In this document: positions 52,810 through 63,131 of the stretch, one piece after another | Layout: each line of letters opens with the position of its first letter | How positions within the stretch are numbered: position 1 is the stretch's first letter | Source: Bacteroidia bacterium | GTDB taxonomy: Bacteria; Bacteroidota; Bacteroidia; CAIKAF01 | Assembly (NCBI GenBank): GCA_030427255.1 | Contig: JAUHWY010000006.1 | Location: 62,001 to 126,000, forward strand | DNA: 64,000 nucleotides | Direction: 5' to 3' | Translations under genes and position numbers: made by a program | Notes under the pieces: generated by a model | Told to the model about the DNA's origin: nothing | What the model saw: the letters and a program-made list of their open reading frames with translations, nothing else | Databases searched by the model: none

Positions 52810-54651
52810 TTAATGGGTGACTTTGGCTTCTTTTTCCTGTTCGGATAAGGCCTCATCTTGTGGTATGAAGTCTCGTTCTTCACCGTTCGGTACGCTATAG
52901 TCGTAAGGCCAGCGGTGTACGGCAGGAATATCGCCGGGCCAGTTGCCGTGAATTCCTTTAACCGGAGTAGTCCATTCGAGGGTGGTAGCTTTCCAAGGGT
53001 TCTTGGGAGCTTTAGGACCACGGAAGGCACTGTAGAAGAAGTTAAAGACAAAGAGGAACTGGACCAAGCCTCCAATGATGGCAAAGATGGAGATGACCAC
53101 ATTTAAGTCAGCAAAGCCGTCGAAGAATTCAAAGTTTTGGTAATAACGGCGTGGAACACCGGCCAAACCCATGTAGTGCATGGGGAAGAACACCCCATAA
53201 GCAGAGATAATGGTAACCCAGAAGTGTATGTACCCCAACTTTTTGTTCATCATACGTCCGAACATTTTAGGGAACCAGTGGTAAACCCCTGCAAAGGTGC
53301 CAAACATGGAGGCTACGCCCATTACTAAGTGGAAGTGAGCAACCACGAAATAGGTGTGGTGCAAGTTCACGTCAAGGGCTGAGTCGGCAAGGATGATGCC
53401 GGTAAGACCACCGGAGATGAATAGAGATACTACACCAATAGCGAAGAGCATGCCCGGGGTAAACACAATATTGCCTTTCCAAAGCGTGGTGATGTAGTTA
53501 AACGCCTTAATGGCAGATGGAATAGCAATCAACAAGGTAGTGAAGGTGAACACAGAACCTAACAGGGGATCCATTCCGGTAACGAACATGTGGTGTCCCC
53601 AAACAATAAAGGAAAGGAAAGCAATACCCAGCATGGAGCCAATCATGGCACGGTAACCAAAGATGGGTTTGCGCGAGTTAACCGCCAAAACCTCAGAGGT
53701 AATGCCCAAGGAAGGCAATAGAATGATATACACTTCGGGGTGTCCAAGGAACCAAAACAAGTGTTGGTAAAGCACAGGACTACCACCTGTTTGCTCCATA
53801 GCTTGTCCGGAGATGTAGATATCAGACAAATAGAAAGAAGTACCCATGGAGCGGTCAAACAACAACAGAAGACCGGCGGCCAAAAGGACAGGGAAGGACA
53901 GAAGACCTAAGATAGCGGTAATAAGGAATGCCCAAATAGTGAGCGGCATGCGCGTCATAGACATTCCCTTAGTACGCAAGTTTAGTACCGTAGTAATGTA
54001 GTTTAGACCACCAATAAGTACGGAAACAATGAATAGAATGATGGAAACCAACCAAAGGGTCATACCCAAACCGGAACCGGAGGAAGCCTCAGGCAACGCG
54101 GAGAGCGGAGGATATACAGTCCATCCGGCAGAAGCGGGTCCTGTTTCTACAAAAAGCGAAACCATCATAACCGCACTAGAGGCGAAGAAGAACCAATACG
54201 ACAGCATATTTAAGAAAGGCGAGGCCATATCGCGCGCTCCCAACTGCAATGGAATCAGCAAGTTCGAAAATGTACCTGAAAGACCGGCAGTAAGTACCAT
54301 AAAAATAAGGATGGTACCATGTATGGTTACAGCCGCCAAATAGAAATTGGGATCTAATACTCCGTCGGGAGCCCATTTACCTAGAAAAGTCTCTAAAATG
54401 GGCATTTCTTGTCCGGGCCATCCCAATTGAAGCCTAAAGAACAAAGAGAGCAACATACCCACAAGCCCCATAAACATTCCTGTAATCAGGAATTGCTTTG
54501 CGATCATCTTGTGGTCTTGCGAAAAAATGTATTTCGTAATGAACGTCTCTTTGTGATCGTGGTGGTCGTGTGCGTGCTCGTGTCCGTGGATGGACTCTTG
54601 AGCGACCTGATTGGATTGAACTTGACTCATGACTCGTGCTTGTTCGTTCAA
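52810..54651 (-). CDS. ctaD: Cytochrome c oxidase subunit I
   Basis: 613 aa, 12 or more transmembrane helices. Haem-copper ligands: WFLGHPEVYIILLP (CuB His and cross-linked Tyr), WGHHMFVTGM (CuB His pair), HHTYFVVAHFHLVMG (haem ligands). The N-terminus before the first helix is His-rich (HGHEHAHDHHDHKE). The proton-path region fits A-type oxidases. It is the last gene of the operon; subunit III is not downstream. Confidence 0.95.
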   Translation of the reverse strand: MNEQARVMSQVQSNQVAQESIHGHEHAHDHHDHKETFITKYIFSQDHKMIAKQFLITGMFMGLVGMLLSLFFRLQLGWPGQEMPILETFLGKWAPDGVLDPNFYLAAVTIHGTILIFMVLTAGLSGTFSNLLIPLQLGARDMASPFLNMLSYWFFFASSAVMMVSLFVETGPASAGWTVYPPLSALPEASSGSGLGMTLWLVSIILFIVSVLIGGLNYITTVLNLRTKGMSMTRMPLTIWAFLITAILGLLSFPVLLAAGLLLLFDRSMGTSFYLSDIYISGQAMEQTGGSPVLYQHLFWFLGHPEVYIILLPSLGITSEVLAVNSRKPIFGYRAMIGSMLGIAFLSFIVWGHHMFVTGMDPLLGSVFTFTTLLIAIPSAIKAFNYITTLWKGNIVFTPGMLFAIGVVSLFISGGLTGIILADSALDVNLHHTYFVVAHFHLVMGVASMFGTFAGVYHWFPKMFGRMMNKKLGYIHFWVTIISAYGVFFPMHYMGLAGVPRRYYQNFEFFDGFADLNVVISIFAIIGGLVQFLFVFNFFYSAFRGPKAPKNPWKATTLEWTTPVKGIHGNWPGDIPAVHRWPYDYSVPNGEERDFIPQDEALSEQEKEAKVTH

Positions 54652-54654
54652 AAA

Positions 54655-55863
54655 TTAATTATTGTTGGCAAAACGGGTAATCCACCCTTTAGCCGCCAAA
54701 CGTTCGGTAGTTTCTTGTCCGAAAGTCTTTTTACCGGCCGCCCAAGTATCGTAGGCCTCTCCGTCTATAACACGAATTGGTAGCATCATGTTAAAGTGGG
54801 TAGCGCCGCAGATGTTGTTGCAATACAGGCGGTATTCGAAATCCGGATCGTTGAGTTTCTCCTTCATTTCCTCAGAGGTAATGATGGGCGTGAAGTTAAA
54901 GTAGGTTTCTGTGCCGGGTACACAGTACATGTGCACACGGAAATGTGGCATGTATGCGCTATGGATTACATCTTGAGAGCGCATGGTAAGTTTGATGGGA
55001 CGATTTACCGGCAAATAAATGGTATCGCGAACAATAACATCGTCATAGGTAGAAGCAAAAGTCTCTGCTCCGGTTTCGTATTCATATCGGAAACCAGCGA
55101 TGGTTCGGATCTGGTGAATGATTCTTCTCAGCCTTGTTTTCTCCTTACCTAGTTTTTCCTCAGGCAAGAATCCGTTTACAATGCTGGAATCGGTTACCGT
55201 GGAGTCTCTGCGCAACAAAGTCATTTGTTCCATGATGGTTTCAGCCGACAACAGGCCAAGGATATTGTCGTTGTTGATCATGGTATAATTTGCTTTTCCA
55301 AGAGCATTGTCTGCCCCGGAATAGCGGGCGGTCCAATCGAACTGACGTGCGTAAAGCTCAAGATTGATAGCGCCTTCGTCGTCGTCGGTAATATGACTCC
55401 ACACGATTAAACCTTTTAGCACCAACACAGCCATAACAACGGCAGGCACTAAGGTCCAAATCAGCTCCAAGTTGTTGTTGTGGGCATAGTGTGTAGCTCT
55501 GCGGGCTTTGTTGTAGCGGTATTTCCAGCTAAACCAAATAAGCAGCACCTGAGTAATTACAAAAGCGATGCTGATTACAATAAAGTTCAAGTTCAACAGG
55601 CTATCTACCTCTTCGCCATGGGCGGAAGCAGCTTGAGGAACGAACTGGTCGTTGTAATACTTAACGGTGAGGTATACGAACATCCCCAACAGCCCTACCA
55701 AATAGAGCAGCCAAATAAAGGCATTCAGTTGGTTGTCGGATTCTGAGACCTCATGCGCCTTTTGACCACGCAGGGTCGCAGCTGCTTGAATAACATTAAG
55801 TAGTCTTGCAGCCGTTAGGACTGTAAGTACAATGAGGGCAATAAGTGCAATATTCATCAACAT
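54655..55863 (-). CDS. ctaC: Cytochrome c oxidase subunit II
   Basis: 402 aa, longer than typical because of an extra N-terminal helix and a linker before the cupredoxin domain. Three hydrophobic segments are seen in about 1-165. The CuA site is HSAYMPHFRVHMYCVPG (His) then YCNNICGATHFNMMLP (two Cys, His, Met). The usual CxExC Glu is Asn here; that residue coordinates through its backbone, so CuA should still form. It is 3 bp from ctaD and downstream of actF. Confidence 0.93.
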   Translation of the reverse strand: MLMNIALIALIVLTVLTAARLLNVIQAAATLRGQKAHEVSESDNQLNAFIWLLYLVGLLGMFVYLTVKYYNDQFVPQAASAHGEEVDSLLNLNFIVISIAFVITQVLLIWFSWKYRYNKARRATHYAHNNNLELIWTLVPAVVMAVLVLKGLIVWSHITDDDEGAINLELYARQFDWTARYSGADNALGKANYTMINNDNILGLLSAETIMEQMTLLRRDSTVTDSSIVNGFLPEEKLGKEKTRLRRIIHQIRTIAGFRYEYETGAETFASTYDDVIVRDTIYLPVNRPIKLTMRSQDVIHSAYMPHFRVHMYCVPGTETYFNFTPIITSEEMKEKLNDPDFEYRLYCNNICGATHFNMMLPIRVIDGEAYDTWAAGKKTFGQETTERLAAKGWITRFANNN

Positions 55864-55903
55864 GGCAAGCTGTTATTGAAACACCGTGGGATTAAAAAAA
55901 GTT

Positions 55904-57079
55904 TTAAATATGGTGTTGTTTCGACTCGTTTAAGAAAGGGTGATTTTTGGGAACCAAGGCAGCTTTTCCAAGTGCCCGGTAGGTAACGAACAGAAACAGA
56001 CCCAAAAAGCCGATCATCATGCCCACAGATTGAGGCAAAAGCACTTGATAGCCTGCCATGGCTCCCGGCATGATGATTTGGTACATATCTAAAAAGTGAC
56101 CAAAGAAAACTATGATTCCTGCGGCGAAGGTGAGTCTATAACTACGCTTTGCGTCGCGGTGCATAAGCACCAACAAAGGGAAAGCAAAGTTAATTACCAG
56201 CATAAAAATCATAAAAGGTTGGTAAGCGGTATGGAAACGCTCCATGAAGTAGTTGATTTCTTCAGGAATATTGGAATACCAAATCAGCATGTATTGGCTA
56301 AACCATAGGTAAGTCCAAAAAATGCTAAAAGCGAACATCATTTTGGCCAAATCGTGGATATGGCTGGTATTTAGGTGAGGCATGTATCCGTTTTGCTTTA
56401 ACCAAAGCGTTAACAAAAGCATGAGGGTAAGGGCAGAAACAAAGAAGCCGGCAAATACATACCATCCAAATAGAGTAGAAAACCAATGGAAATCCAAAGA
56501 CATCAACCAGTCCCAAGAAGCCGTAGAAGATGTAACAGCGAAGAAAACTAGGAAGGCTGCAGACCAGCGGTAGGATTTCTTATGCCAAGTTAAACCACCT
56601 TCCAAATCTTCTTTCAAAGAAAACTGACGAAGTTTCATGGTAAAGAAAATCCAACCTGCCAGATAAAATACGGTACGGATGAGCCAAAACTCATTTTGAA
56701 GCCATACTTTTTTTCCGGAAGTAAGGTAAATTTCATCGGTAGCTTGTACTTCGGGATCAAGCCAATGGTATAGGTGGTGTCCATGGAAATAGCCCATAAT
56801 AACCACAATAAAAAGGAAGAGAGAGCCGATAGGCAAATATTGGCTCATGGCTTCGGGCACACGCTTAAAACCAATATGCCAGCCACCTTCACCTACATAA
56901 TGCACGGCAACAAAGAAGGTACCTGCTAAGGCAATAGCAGTAAACCAGAAACTGTTGAGCAGCAAATTGGCCCAAGCGTAATGCGCATCGGCCACAAAGG
57001 CTCCGATGATAGAAACTAAACCAATACCCATCATGCCGAGGAGTAGGTTGCGGATATTTCCAGGTAAGGAGAATTGCAT
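55904..57079 (-). CDS. actF: Alternative complex III subunit ActF
   Basis: 391 aa, about ten transmembrane helices, paralogous to the ActC/NrfD fold. ActF is the second quinol-side membrane subunit of alternative complex III, which oxidises menaquinol and reduces the haem subunits. The hydrophobic segments contain several His and Trp in helices, for example WLMSLDFHWFSTLFGWY. It is placed in the standard order between actE and ctaC. Confidence 0.92.
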   Translation of the reverse strand: MQFSLPGNIRNLLLGMMGIGLVSIIGAFVADAHYAWANLLLNSFWFTAIALAGTFFVAVHYVGEGGWHIGFKRVPEAMSQYLPIGSLFLFIVVIMGYFHGHHLYHWLDPEVQATDEIYLTSGKKVWLQNEFWLIRTVFYLAGWIFFTMKLRQFSLKEDLEGGLTWHKKSYRWSAAFLVFFAVTSSTASWDWLMSLDFHWFSTLFGWYVFAGFFVSALTLMLLLTLWLKQNGYMPHLNTSHIHDLAKMMFAFSIFWTYLWFSQYMLIWYSNIPEEINYFMERFHTAYQPFMIFMLVINFAFPLLVLMHRDAKRSYRLTFAAGIIVFFGHFLDMYQIIMPGAMAGYQVLLPQSVGMMIGFLGLFLFVTYRALGKAALVPKNHPFLNESKQHHI

Positions 57080-57117
57080 GATTATTTTTTTAGGCGTGGT
57101 GCAAATGGTTTAACAAA

Positions 57118-57795
57118 TCAATTAGCAGCAGTAGAGTCCGGGGAAGCTGCTTCTGTAGTTTCGGCATCCGTTTCCTCTGCCTCTTCGGCTCCGAGTTGTT
57201 GGAGGGTTTGTACATACTGTACAATCTGCCAACGTTCTACGGCATTGGTTTGAGATGCATAGCTGCCCATATTTCCTTTGCCGTATTGCATAGCATAATA
57301 AATTTGACCTTCGGAAATCCCTTTAAGTTGGTCGCTGTTGTAAGCCGGTGGTTGTAGACCGTAATTGTCCTTTTCCAGCAATATTTTCACAACAGAGCCA
57401 TCCCCTTTGCCTTCTTTACCGTGGCAAGCTATGCAGTAAACTTCGTACAAACGTTTGCCCTCGTCTAAATGAAAAGAGTTCCTTTCTAATGGGCTTTTAA
57501 GCTCTGCAATAGCTGCTTCGCGTCCCTCAGGGCTATCTTCGTAAGGGAAAGGAGCAAAATTTATTTTATCCAAAGCTTCGTCGGTATGAGCCACGGTACC
57601 TTCAACCGGCACTTGATTGGTGATGCCATTCTCGTAGTTTGGATTGGGCTCCCCGGGTTTGTAAGCCGGGCTGTAATACATATCCGGCATATACTCATAA
57701 CCCGGGCTATTGGGGTCAGACTGGAAACATGAAGTCACCCCTAACGAGAGAAGGGCGCTACATCCTATCAGTGCTATTTGCTTAAATGATTTCAT
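57118..57795 (-). CDS. actE: Alternative complex III cytochrome c, ActE
   Basis: 225 aa from MKSFKQIALI at 57795. Lipoprotein signal ending LGVTSCFQSD, so it is anchored by lipid at the periplasmic face. One c-type haem site YCIACHGKEGKGDG and a distal Met in YGKGNMGSYASQ. The C-terminal tail is Ala/Glu-rich. The ATGs at 57861 and 57828 overlap actD and would bury the lipobox, so they are rejected. Confidence 0.92.
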   Translation of the reverse strand: MKSFKQIALIGCSALLSLGVTSCFQSDPNSPGYEYMPDMYYSPAYKPGEPNPNYENGITNQVPVEGTVAHTDEALDKINFAPFPYEDSPEGREAAIAELKSPLERNSFHLDEGKRLYEVYCIACHGKEGKGDGSVVKILLEKDNYGLQPPAYNSDQLKGISEGQIYYAMQYGKGNMGSYASQTNAVERWQIVQYVQTLQQLGAEEAEETDAETTEAASPDSTAAN

Positions 57796-57817
57796 GGTGC
57801 CGTTTTTCCGATTTCGG

Positions 57818-58363
57818 TTAGTCTTCATAACGCAATTCATCATCGGTACATTCCATGGCACCGAGTTCCAGCAATTGATCTTTCAAAGCGGTAGCTTCTT
57901 GCTTGGGGTTGTCTTGCAAAACAATCTCCATAACAAACAGGTCGTTTGTTGACCGGGGTTCCGGGTTCATGGGCTGAATACCCGGAGCCAAGCGTGTGCG
58001 GAAAAAATAGGTTCCTATCATTCCATGAGCAGCAATAAGAACCGTAATTTCAAACGCTACAGGAATAAATGCAGGCAAATTAGTGGCCAAAGAGAAACTG
58101 GGTTTTCCACCAATATCCATGGGCCAATCCTGAACGTTCATATACCACATCATTAATAAGGCAAGGCTTAGGCCTGCGCCACCATAAAAGAATGCGGCAG
58201 TTGAAATTCTGGTCTTAGATAATCCCAATACCGGATCGATTCCGTGGATTGGGAATGGAGAGTATACCTCACGAATCTTGACTCCACCTTTTACCAAAGC
58301 TTCTGCAGCGTGCAAACACTCGTCGGGGTCTGTGAATTTGGCCAGAATCGTTTTCTTGCTCAT
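57818..58363 (-). CDS. actD: Alternative complex III subunit ActD
   Basis: 181 aa DUF3341 protein. Soluble N-terminus (FTDPDECLHAAEALVKGGVKIREVYSPFPIHGID, conserved in the family) and two transmembrane helices at about 60-80 and 100-122. Structural membrane subunit that bridges the complex. Confidence 0.93.
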   Translation of the reverse strand: MSKKTILAKFTDPDECLHAAEALVKGGVKIREVYSPFPIHGIDPVLGLSKTRISTAAFFYGGAGLSLALLMMWYMNVQDWPMDIGGKPSFSLATNLPAFIPVAFEITVLIAAHGMIGTYFFRTRLAPGIQPMNPEPRSTNDLFVMEIVLQDNPKQEATALKDQLLELGAMECTDDELRYED

Positions 58364-58384
58364 AACGGTCTCTGATGAAATAAA

Positions 58385-59797
58385 TTAATGGGCTTCGGCT
58401 TCTTCACCGATGCGTGCATACTTTTCTTTTGTCTTGCGTTTCCAACCGTCACCGCTGGACTTCAAAATAGATTTGGTCTCGGCAATGGCAATAACGGGGA
58501 AGGTACGCGCAAACAACAGGAAGAGTGTAAAGAAAATACCCAGTGTTCCAACAAATATGCCTACGTCTACCCAAGTAGGATAAAACATGGTCCACGAAGA
58601 GGGCAAGTAGTCGCGGTGCAATGAGGTAACAATAATTACGAAACGCTCAAACCACATACCAATGTTAACCACAATAGACAACAGGAAAGTACCCACCAAA
58701 CTGCGGCGAATTCCTTTAAACCAAAACAACTGTGGACTAATCACATTACAACTCATCATGATCCAATACGCCCAAGCATAAGGCCCTGTAGCGCGGTTCA
58801 AGAAAGCGTAGTGCTCATACTGTACACCGGAATACCAAGCAATAACCAATTCGGTAATGTAGGCTACACCTACAATAGATCCGGTAACCACAATAATCTT
58901 GTTCATAGACTCCAAGTGATTCACCGTAATGTACTCCTCCAAGTTCAAGACCTTACGCATGATAATGAGAAGCGTGGCTACCATGGCAAAACCGGAGAAA
59001 ATCGCACCAGCCACAAAGTAAGGGGGGAAAATGGTGGTGTGCCAACCCGGTATTACAGAAGTAGCAAAGTCAAACGATACAATGGTGTGCACTGAAAGTA
59101 CCAAAGGAGTTGAAAGGCCGGCAAGTACCAAGGATACTTCTTCGAAACGCTGCCAGCTTTTGGTAGTGCCACTCCATCCGAAAGAAACGATTTTATAAAT
59201 ACGTTTCATGAAAGGAATAATTTGGCGGTCACGCACCGTTGCAAAGTCAGGAATCAAGCCCACATACCAGAATCCAAGAGAAACGGAGAAGTAGGTAGAG
59301 ATGGCAAACAAGTCCCAAAGCAGGGGTGAGTTAAAGTTCACCCACAGAGAACCAAACTGGTTTGGTACGGGGAAGAACCAATACACCACCCAAACACGAC
59401 CTACGTGAATACCCGGGAACATGGCGGCGCATATTACCGCAAAAATGGTCATAGCTTCTGCCGAACGGTTGATGGCCATCCGCCATTTTTGACGGAACAG
59501 CAACAAGATGGCAGAAATCAAGGTGCCGGCGTGACCAATACCTACCCACCATACAAAGTTGGTAATGTCCCAAGCCCAACCTACGGTTTTATTGAGGCCC
59601 CATACCCCAATTCCTGTTCCAAAGGTGTAAGCAATTAAGCCAAGTCCCCAGAGTGCGCACAATGCGGCTATGGTAAAAACCAGATACCACATCTTGTTTG
59701 CACGCCCTTCGATGGGCCGAACTATTTCGTCCGTAATCTGAGCATAGGACTTATTTCCTAAGATCAGTGGCTGCCTGATGGGGGATTCAATTTGCAT
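58385..59797 (-). CDS. actC: Alternative complex III subunit ActC
   Basis: 470 aa, NrfD/PsrC-like membrane protein with about ten helices. It carries the quinol-oxidising site next to the ActB iron-sulfur domain. Segment PIRQPLILGNKSYAQITDEIVRP at the N-terminus is characteristic, as is FVWWVGIGHAGTLISAIL. Confidence 0.95.
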   Translation of the reverse strand: MQIESPIRQPLILGNKSYAQITDEIVRPIEGRANKMWYLVFTIAALCALWGLGLIAYTFGTGIGVWGLNKTVGWAWDITNFVWWVGIGHAGTLISAILLLFRQKWRMAINRSAEAMTIFAVICAAMFPGIHVGRVWVVYWFFPVPNQFGSLWVNFNSPLLWDLFAISTYFSVSLGFWYVGLIPDFATVRDRQIIPFMKRIYKIVSFGWSGTTKSWQRFEEVSLVLAGLSTPLVLSVHTIVSFDFATSVIPGWHTTIFPPYFVAGAIFSGFAMVATLLIIMRKVLNLEEYITVNHLESMNKIIVVTGSIVGVAYITELVIAWYSGVQYEHYAFLNRATGPYAWAYWIMMSCNVISPQLFWFKGIRRSLVGTFLLSIVVNIGMWFERFVIIVTSLHRDYLPSSWTMFYPTWVDVGIFVGTLGIFFTLFLLFARTFPVIAIAETKSILKSSGDGWKRKTKEKYARIGEEAEAH

Positions 59798-59828
59798 AAG
59801 GCGTTATTCTGTTGTTTCTCTAATCTGA

Positions 59829-62800
59829 TTAATGTCCGGTAGGCATATCGTGAGCGGCCTCTTCATGACCGGCTTCGGAATGACCATGCGCTTCGTCATG
59901 TCCACCTCCATGATGACCATGCGCGGCATGTCCATAGGCTTCCTCCACATTGCGCACTTTGGTTTGGTACACAATATTGGGTTTAACGCCTACTTCTTCC
60001 AGCAAATAATAAGCCCGACCTTCTTGAGACTTTTTGCTCAATTGACCTTTGTCGTCGTTAAAGTCACCAAATACAATGGCATTGGCGGGACAAGCTTCGG
60101 CACAGGCGGTTTGAATCTCGCCGTCTTTTACCATCCGTCCTTCGGACTTAGCGGTAAGCTTGCCAGCTTGAATGCGTTGCACGCACATAGAGCATTTCTC
60201 CATAACACCACGCGCACGAACGGTAACGTCGGGATTGAGCACCATTTTGCCCAAATCGTCGTTCATGTAATAGTCAAACTTATCGTTGTCATGATAGCTA
60301 AACCAATTGAAGCGACGCACTTTGTAAGGACAGTTGTTGGCACAGTAGCGGGTACCTACACAACGGTTGTAGGTCATTTGGTTAAGCCCCTCTGTGCTGT
60401 GCGTAGTGGCCAATACCGGGCAAACCGTTTCGCAAGGAGCATGGTTGCAATGTTGACACATCACCGGTTGGAAAGCAACCCTTGGATTGGCCTGAGGAAT
60501 TTCCTTGGCGCTATGGTTTTTATTTCCACGCTCGTAACGTGTGCTTGGGTCAGCGTCTGAGGTGTAGTAACGGTCAATCCGCAGCCAATGCATATCGCGT
60601 GAGCGGCGAATCTCGTCTTTTCCTACCACAGGAACGTTGTTCTCTACGTGACAAGAAACCACACATGCTCCGCAACCTGTGCATGCGTTGAGGTCAATAG
60701 ACATGCCCCAACGGTGATTAATCATTTTAAACTCCCGCCAGTAGTCGATTTTATCTACCGGTGCCCCATGTTCCCCTTCCGGAATTAGTTCCTTAATGTT
60801 GGTATGGAGCAATTTGGGCGCATTTCCTGATTGAGGATTGCTTTGGTACTCTCCAAAAGAAGTTTCCTTAATGATATCTCTACCCATCATGGTGTGGTGG
60901 GTTTGAGTACCGGCCAATTGATACCTTGCATCTGTAGCTTCAACCTGGGCGCCCAAGGCATGCGTTTGAAGGTACCCGTTGCTCACCTGAAGCATCGGGA
61001 ACACATTTGCACCAATGGCTTTTTGCTCTTGGCGACCAAACAAACGGCCATAACCTAAAGCAAGGCCTATGGTTTTGGGGGCTTGACCGGGTTGGGCCAA
61101 GGCAGGAAGTTCTACAGTTTTACCGTTAAGGGTCACCTTAACCACATGGGCATATTGTTCTTGGCCCATGAGTTTATTGAGGTTCAACTCATCCATATCC
61201 GAGGGCGCCATGGTAACATAGTTGTCCCAGGTCACTCGGGTAATTGGGTCAGGAAGTTCTTGAAGGATGGGGTTGTTGCTGTGGTTGCCCCAGCCCATTC
61301 CGGCTTTCTCATAAAGCACTACTTCCCAACCTTGGGTTGAGGCATTCAAAAGTGCCTTTGCTGCAGCTACGGCATCAAAAGAGCTACTTACTGTTTCGTC
61401 AACCCCCTCTACAGGAGCTTCGGTATGGGCTTCGGCAGATTCGGAGCTGTTGTGTTTGGCGGTATAGACTCCATCAAACAAGAAACTGTTCCAGAAGTCG
61501 CTAAAAAACAGACCCTCTCCTCCAACAAACAAGCCATCTTGCCATTGCTTCTTAAGAAAATCCCGGAAGTTGGTGTTGTTCTTGTTCCCACGACGCACTT
61601 GTCCGGTCCACACCAAAAAGCTCTCTTGAGCCTGACGTGTGTCGAACAATGGGTGGATGGTAGGTTGCTGAATGGTGTAACGTCCCGTTACTGCCTCGTG
61701 GTCGTTCCAGCTCTCTAGGCTGTGATGATCCGGCAACAAATATTGGGTTTGAGTCTCCTCTACTCTATCGGCGAAGGAAACAGAAAGGCTAAGGCCTTTC
61801 ATTGCTTCGGCGAGTTCCGCACCATTGGGCATGGAATATACAGGATTGCAGCCGTACACAATTAAGCCGGCCACTTCACCTTTGGCGATACGACCTGCCA
61901 ACTTAGCGGCAGCAGCGTCGTTGCCTTGGTACAAATTCACGGTATGGTCGGTGCGCAAGGTATGTCCGTAGTTGCCCAACATTTGGTTGATGCGCGCTAC
62001 TAAACCTTGAGCATGCTTATCGTTTAATCCACAAACTACAAGTCCCTTTCCTTTATTGCTCAGCAAATGATCTCCGGCGCGAGCGATGTCTTCGCTAAAA
62101 GAAACCTCAGCATTTCCTGCTTTGGATTGACCAAGCTTAGAGGCAATGTAATTGTGAAGTGCTACCACGGCAGCGCCATGTTCCGAAGCCTTAATCATGG
62201 TTCGGTAATCGGCGTTGGCTCCGGCCAAGGACATTACCGTCTCAAATTGGAAATGACGGCTCATGTGCGGATTGTCCGGATTACGTCCCTCGGCATAGCC
62301 ATGTTCGTAAGCCGTGGAAAAGAGCCAGCCATTCAAAAAGTCGGCACCAATGGAAACGATGGACTTGGCTTTGCCAAAATCCAAACAAGGAATAATGGAC
62401 TTGCCCATAACTTCCCGGTGTGCATCGCGGATGCTTTTCCAGGAAACGGCATCGTAAGAGATATGCTCAATGTTTCCATAAACTTCCGCAAATTGAGCGA
62501 TGGCCCTTTTGGTGGAAGGAGAAACAATGCTGTGGCTAAGCAAAACCGTCTTCTTTCCTGAATCGGCAATCTTTTGCAAGGAAGTAATGATTTCCTTATC
62601 TGCATCGGACCAAGCAATGGGTTGGCCCTCTTTCAAGGCAGATTTGGCTCTTTTGCCATCGTACAAGGAAAGTACGGAGGCTTGAATACGGGCATTGGTA
62701 CCTCCATGCGTTATGGAGCAATGCTTATTGCCCTTTACTTTAATGGGTCTTCCCTCCCGCGTCTTGACCGACAAGCTGGCAAAATCTTTGCCATCGTAAT

Positions 62801-63095
62801 AGGCAGAAGCATAATAGTTGGGGACTCCGGGCGTAATGGTTTCCGGCTTTACCACATAGGGTATGGCCTTGGTCACCGGCGTTTCGCAGGCCGCAAGGGT
62901 AGCTGCAGTTACGCTGAAGCCAAGAAACTTCAGGAAGTCACGCCGGTTGGTTGACGTGGCATCCAATGCCTCGCCATCGCCTAGGAATTCATCCATAGGC
63001 ACCTCGCCGGGAAATTCTTTCTCGCGATTGGCTACAAAGGCCGGATCTTGCTCCAGCTCTTCGTATCCTTTCCAGTACATTTTCTTGTTGCTCAT
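59829..63095 (-). CDS. actB: Alternative complex III iron-sulfur subunit ActB
   Basis: 1088 aa. A Tat-like motif TNRRDFLKFLGFSVTAATL lies at about 48-66, inside rather than at the very start, the usual variant for this family. About 70-780 is a molybdopterin-oxidoreductase-like domain that in this family lacks the cofactor. The C-terminal domain carries ferredoxin clusters: CTGCGACVVSCHVENN, CQHCNHAPCETVCPV, CVGTRYCANNCPYKV and CSMCVQRI...CAEACPA. The final 35 residues are very His-rich. Confidence 0.95.
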   Translation of the reverse strand: MSNKKMYWKGYEELEQDPAFVANREKEFPGEVPMDEFLGDGEALDATSTNRRDFLKFLGFSVTAATLAACETPVTKAIPYVVKPETITPGVPNYYASAYYDGKDFASLSVKTREGRPIKVKGNKHCSITHGGTNARIQASVLSLYDGKRAKSALKEGQPIAWSDADKEIITSLQKIADSGKKTVLLSHSIVSPSTKRAIAQFAEVYGNIEHISYDAVSWKSIRDAHREVMGKSIIPCLDFGKAKSIVSIGADFLNGWLFSTAYEHGYAEGRNPDNPHMSRHFQFETVMSLAGANADYRTMIKASEHGAAVVALHNYIASKLGQSKAGNAEVSFSEDIARAGDHLLSNKGKGLVVCGLNDKHAQGLVARINQMLGNYGHTLRTDHTVNLYQGNDAAAAKLAGRIAKGEVAGLIVYGCNPVYSMPNGAELAEAMKGLSLSVSFADRVEETQTQYLLPDHHSLESWNDHEAVTGRYTIQQPTIHPLFDTRQAQESFLVWTGQVRRGNKNNTNFRDFLKKQWQDGLFVGGEGLFFSDFWNSFLFDGVYTAKHNSSESAEAHTEAPVEGVDETVSSSFDAVAAAKALLNASTQGWEVVLYEKAGMGWGNHSNNPILQELPDPITRVTWDNYVTMAPSDMDELNLNKLMGQEQYAHVVKVTLNGKTVELPALAQPGQAPKTIGLALGYGRLFGRQEQKAIGANVFPMLQVSNGYLQTHALGAQVEATDARYQLAGTQTHHTMMGRDIIKETSFGEYQSNPQSGNAPKLLHTNIKELIPEGEHGAPVDKIDYWREFKMINHRWGMSIDLNACTGCGACVVSCHVENNVPVVGKDEIRRSRDMHWLRIDRYYTSDADPSTRYERGNKNHSAKEIPQANPRVAFQPVMCQHCNHAPCETVCPVLATTHSTEGLNQMTYNRCVGTRYCANNCPYKVRRFNWFSYHDNDKFDYYMNDDLGKMVLNPDVTVRARGVMEKCSMCVQRIQAGKLTAKSEGRMVKDGEIQTACAEACPANAIVFGDFNDDKGQLSKKSQEGRAYYLLEEVGVKPNIVYQTKVRNVEEAYGHAAHGHHGGGHDEAHGHSEAGHEEAAHDMPTGH

Positions 63096-63131
63096 ATCCG
63101 ATTCCGGTCGGTTACTATTAGGAAAGAACGA

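Noticed and set aside
59832..60560. 242-aa plus-strand open frame
   Set aside because: Antisense to the ferredoxin part of actB.
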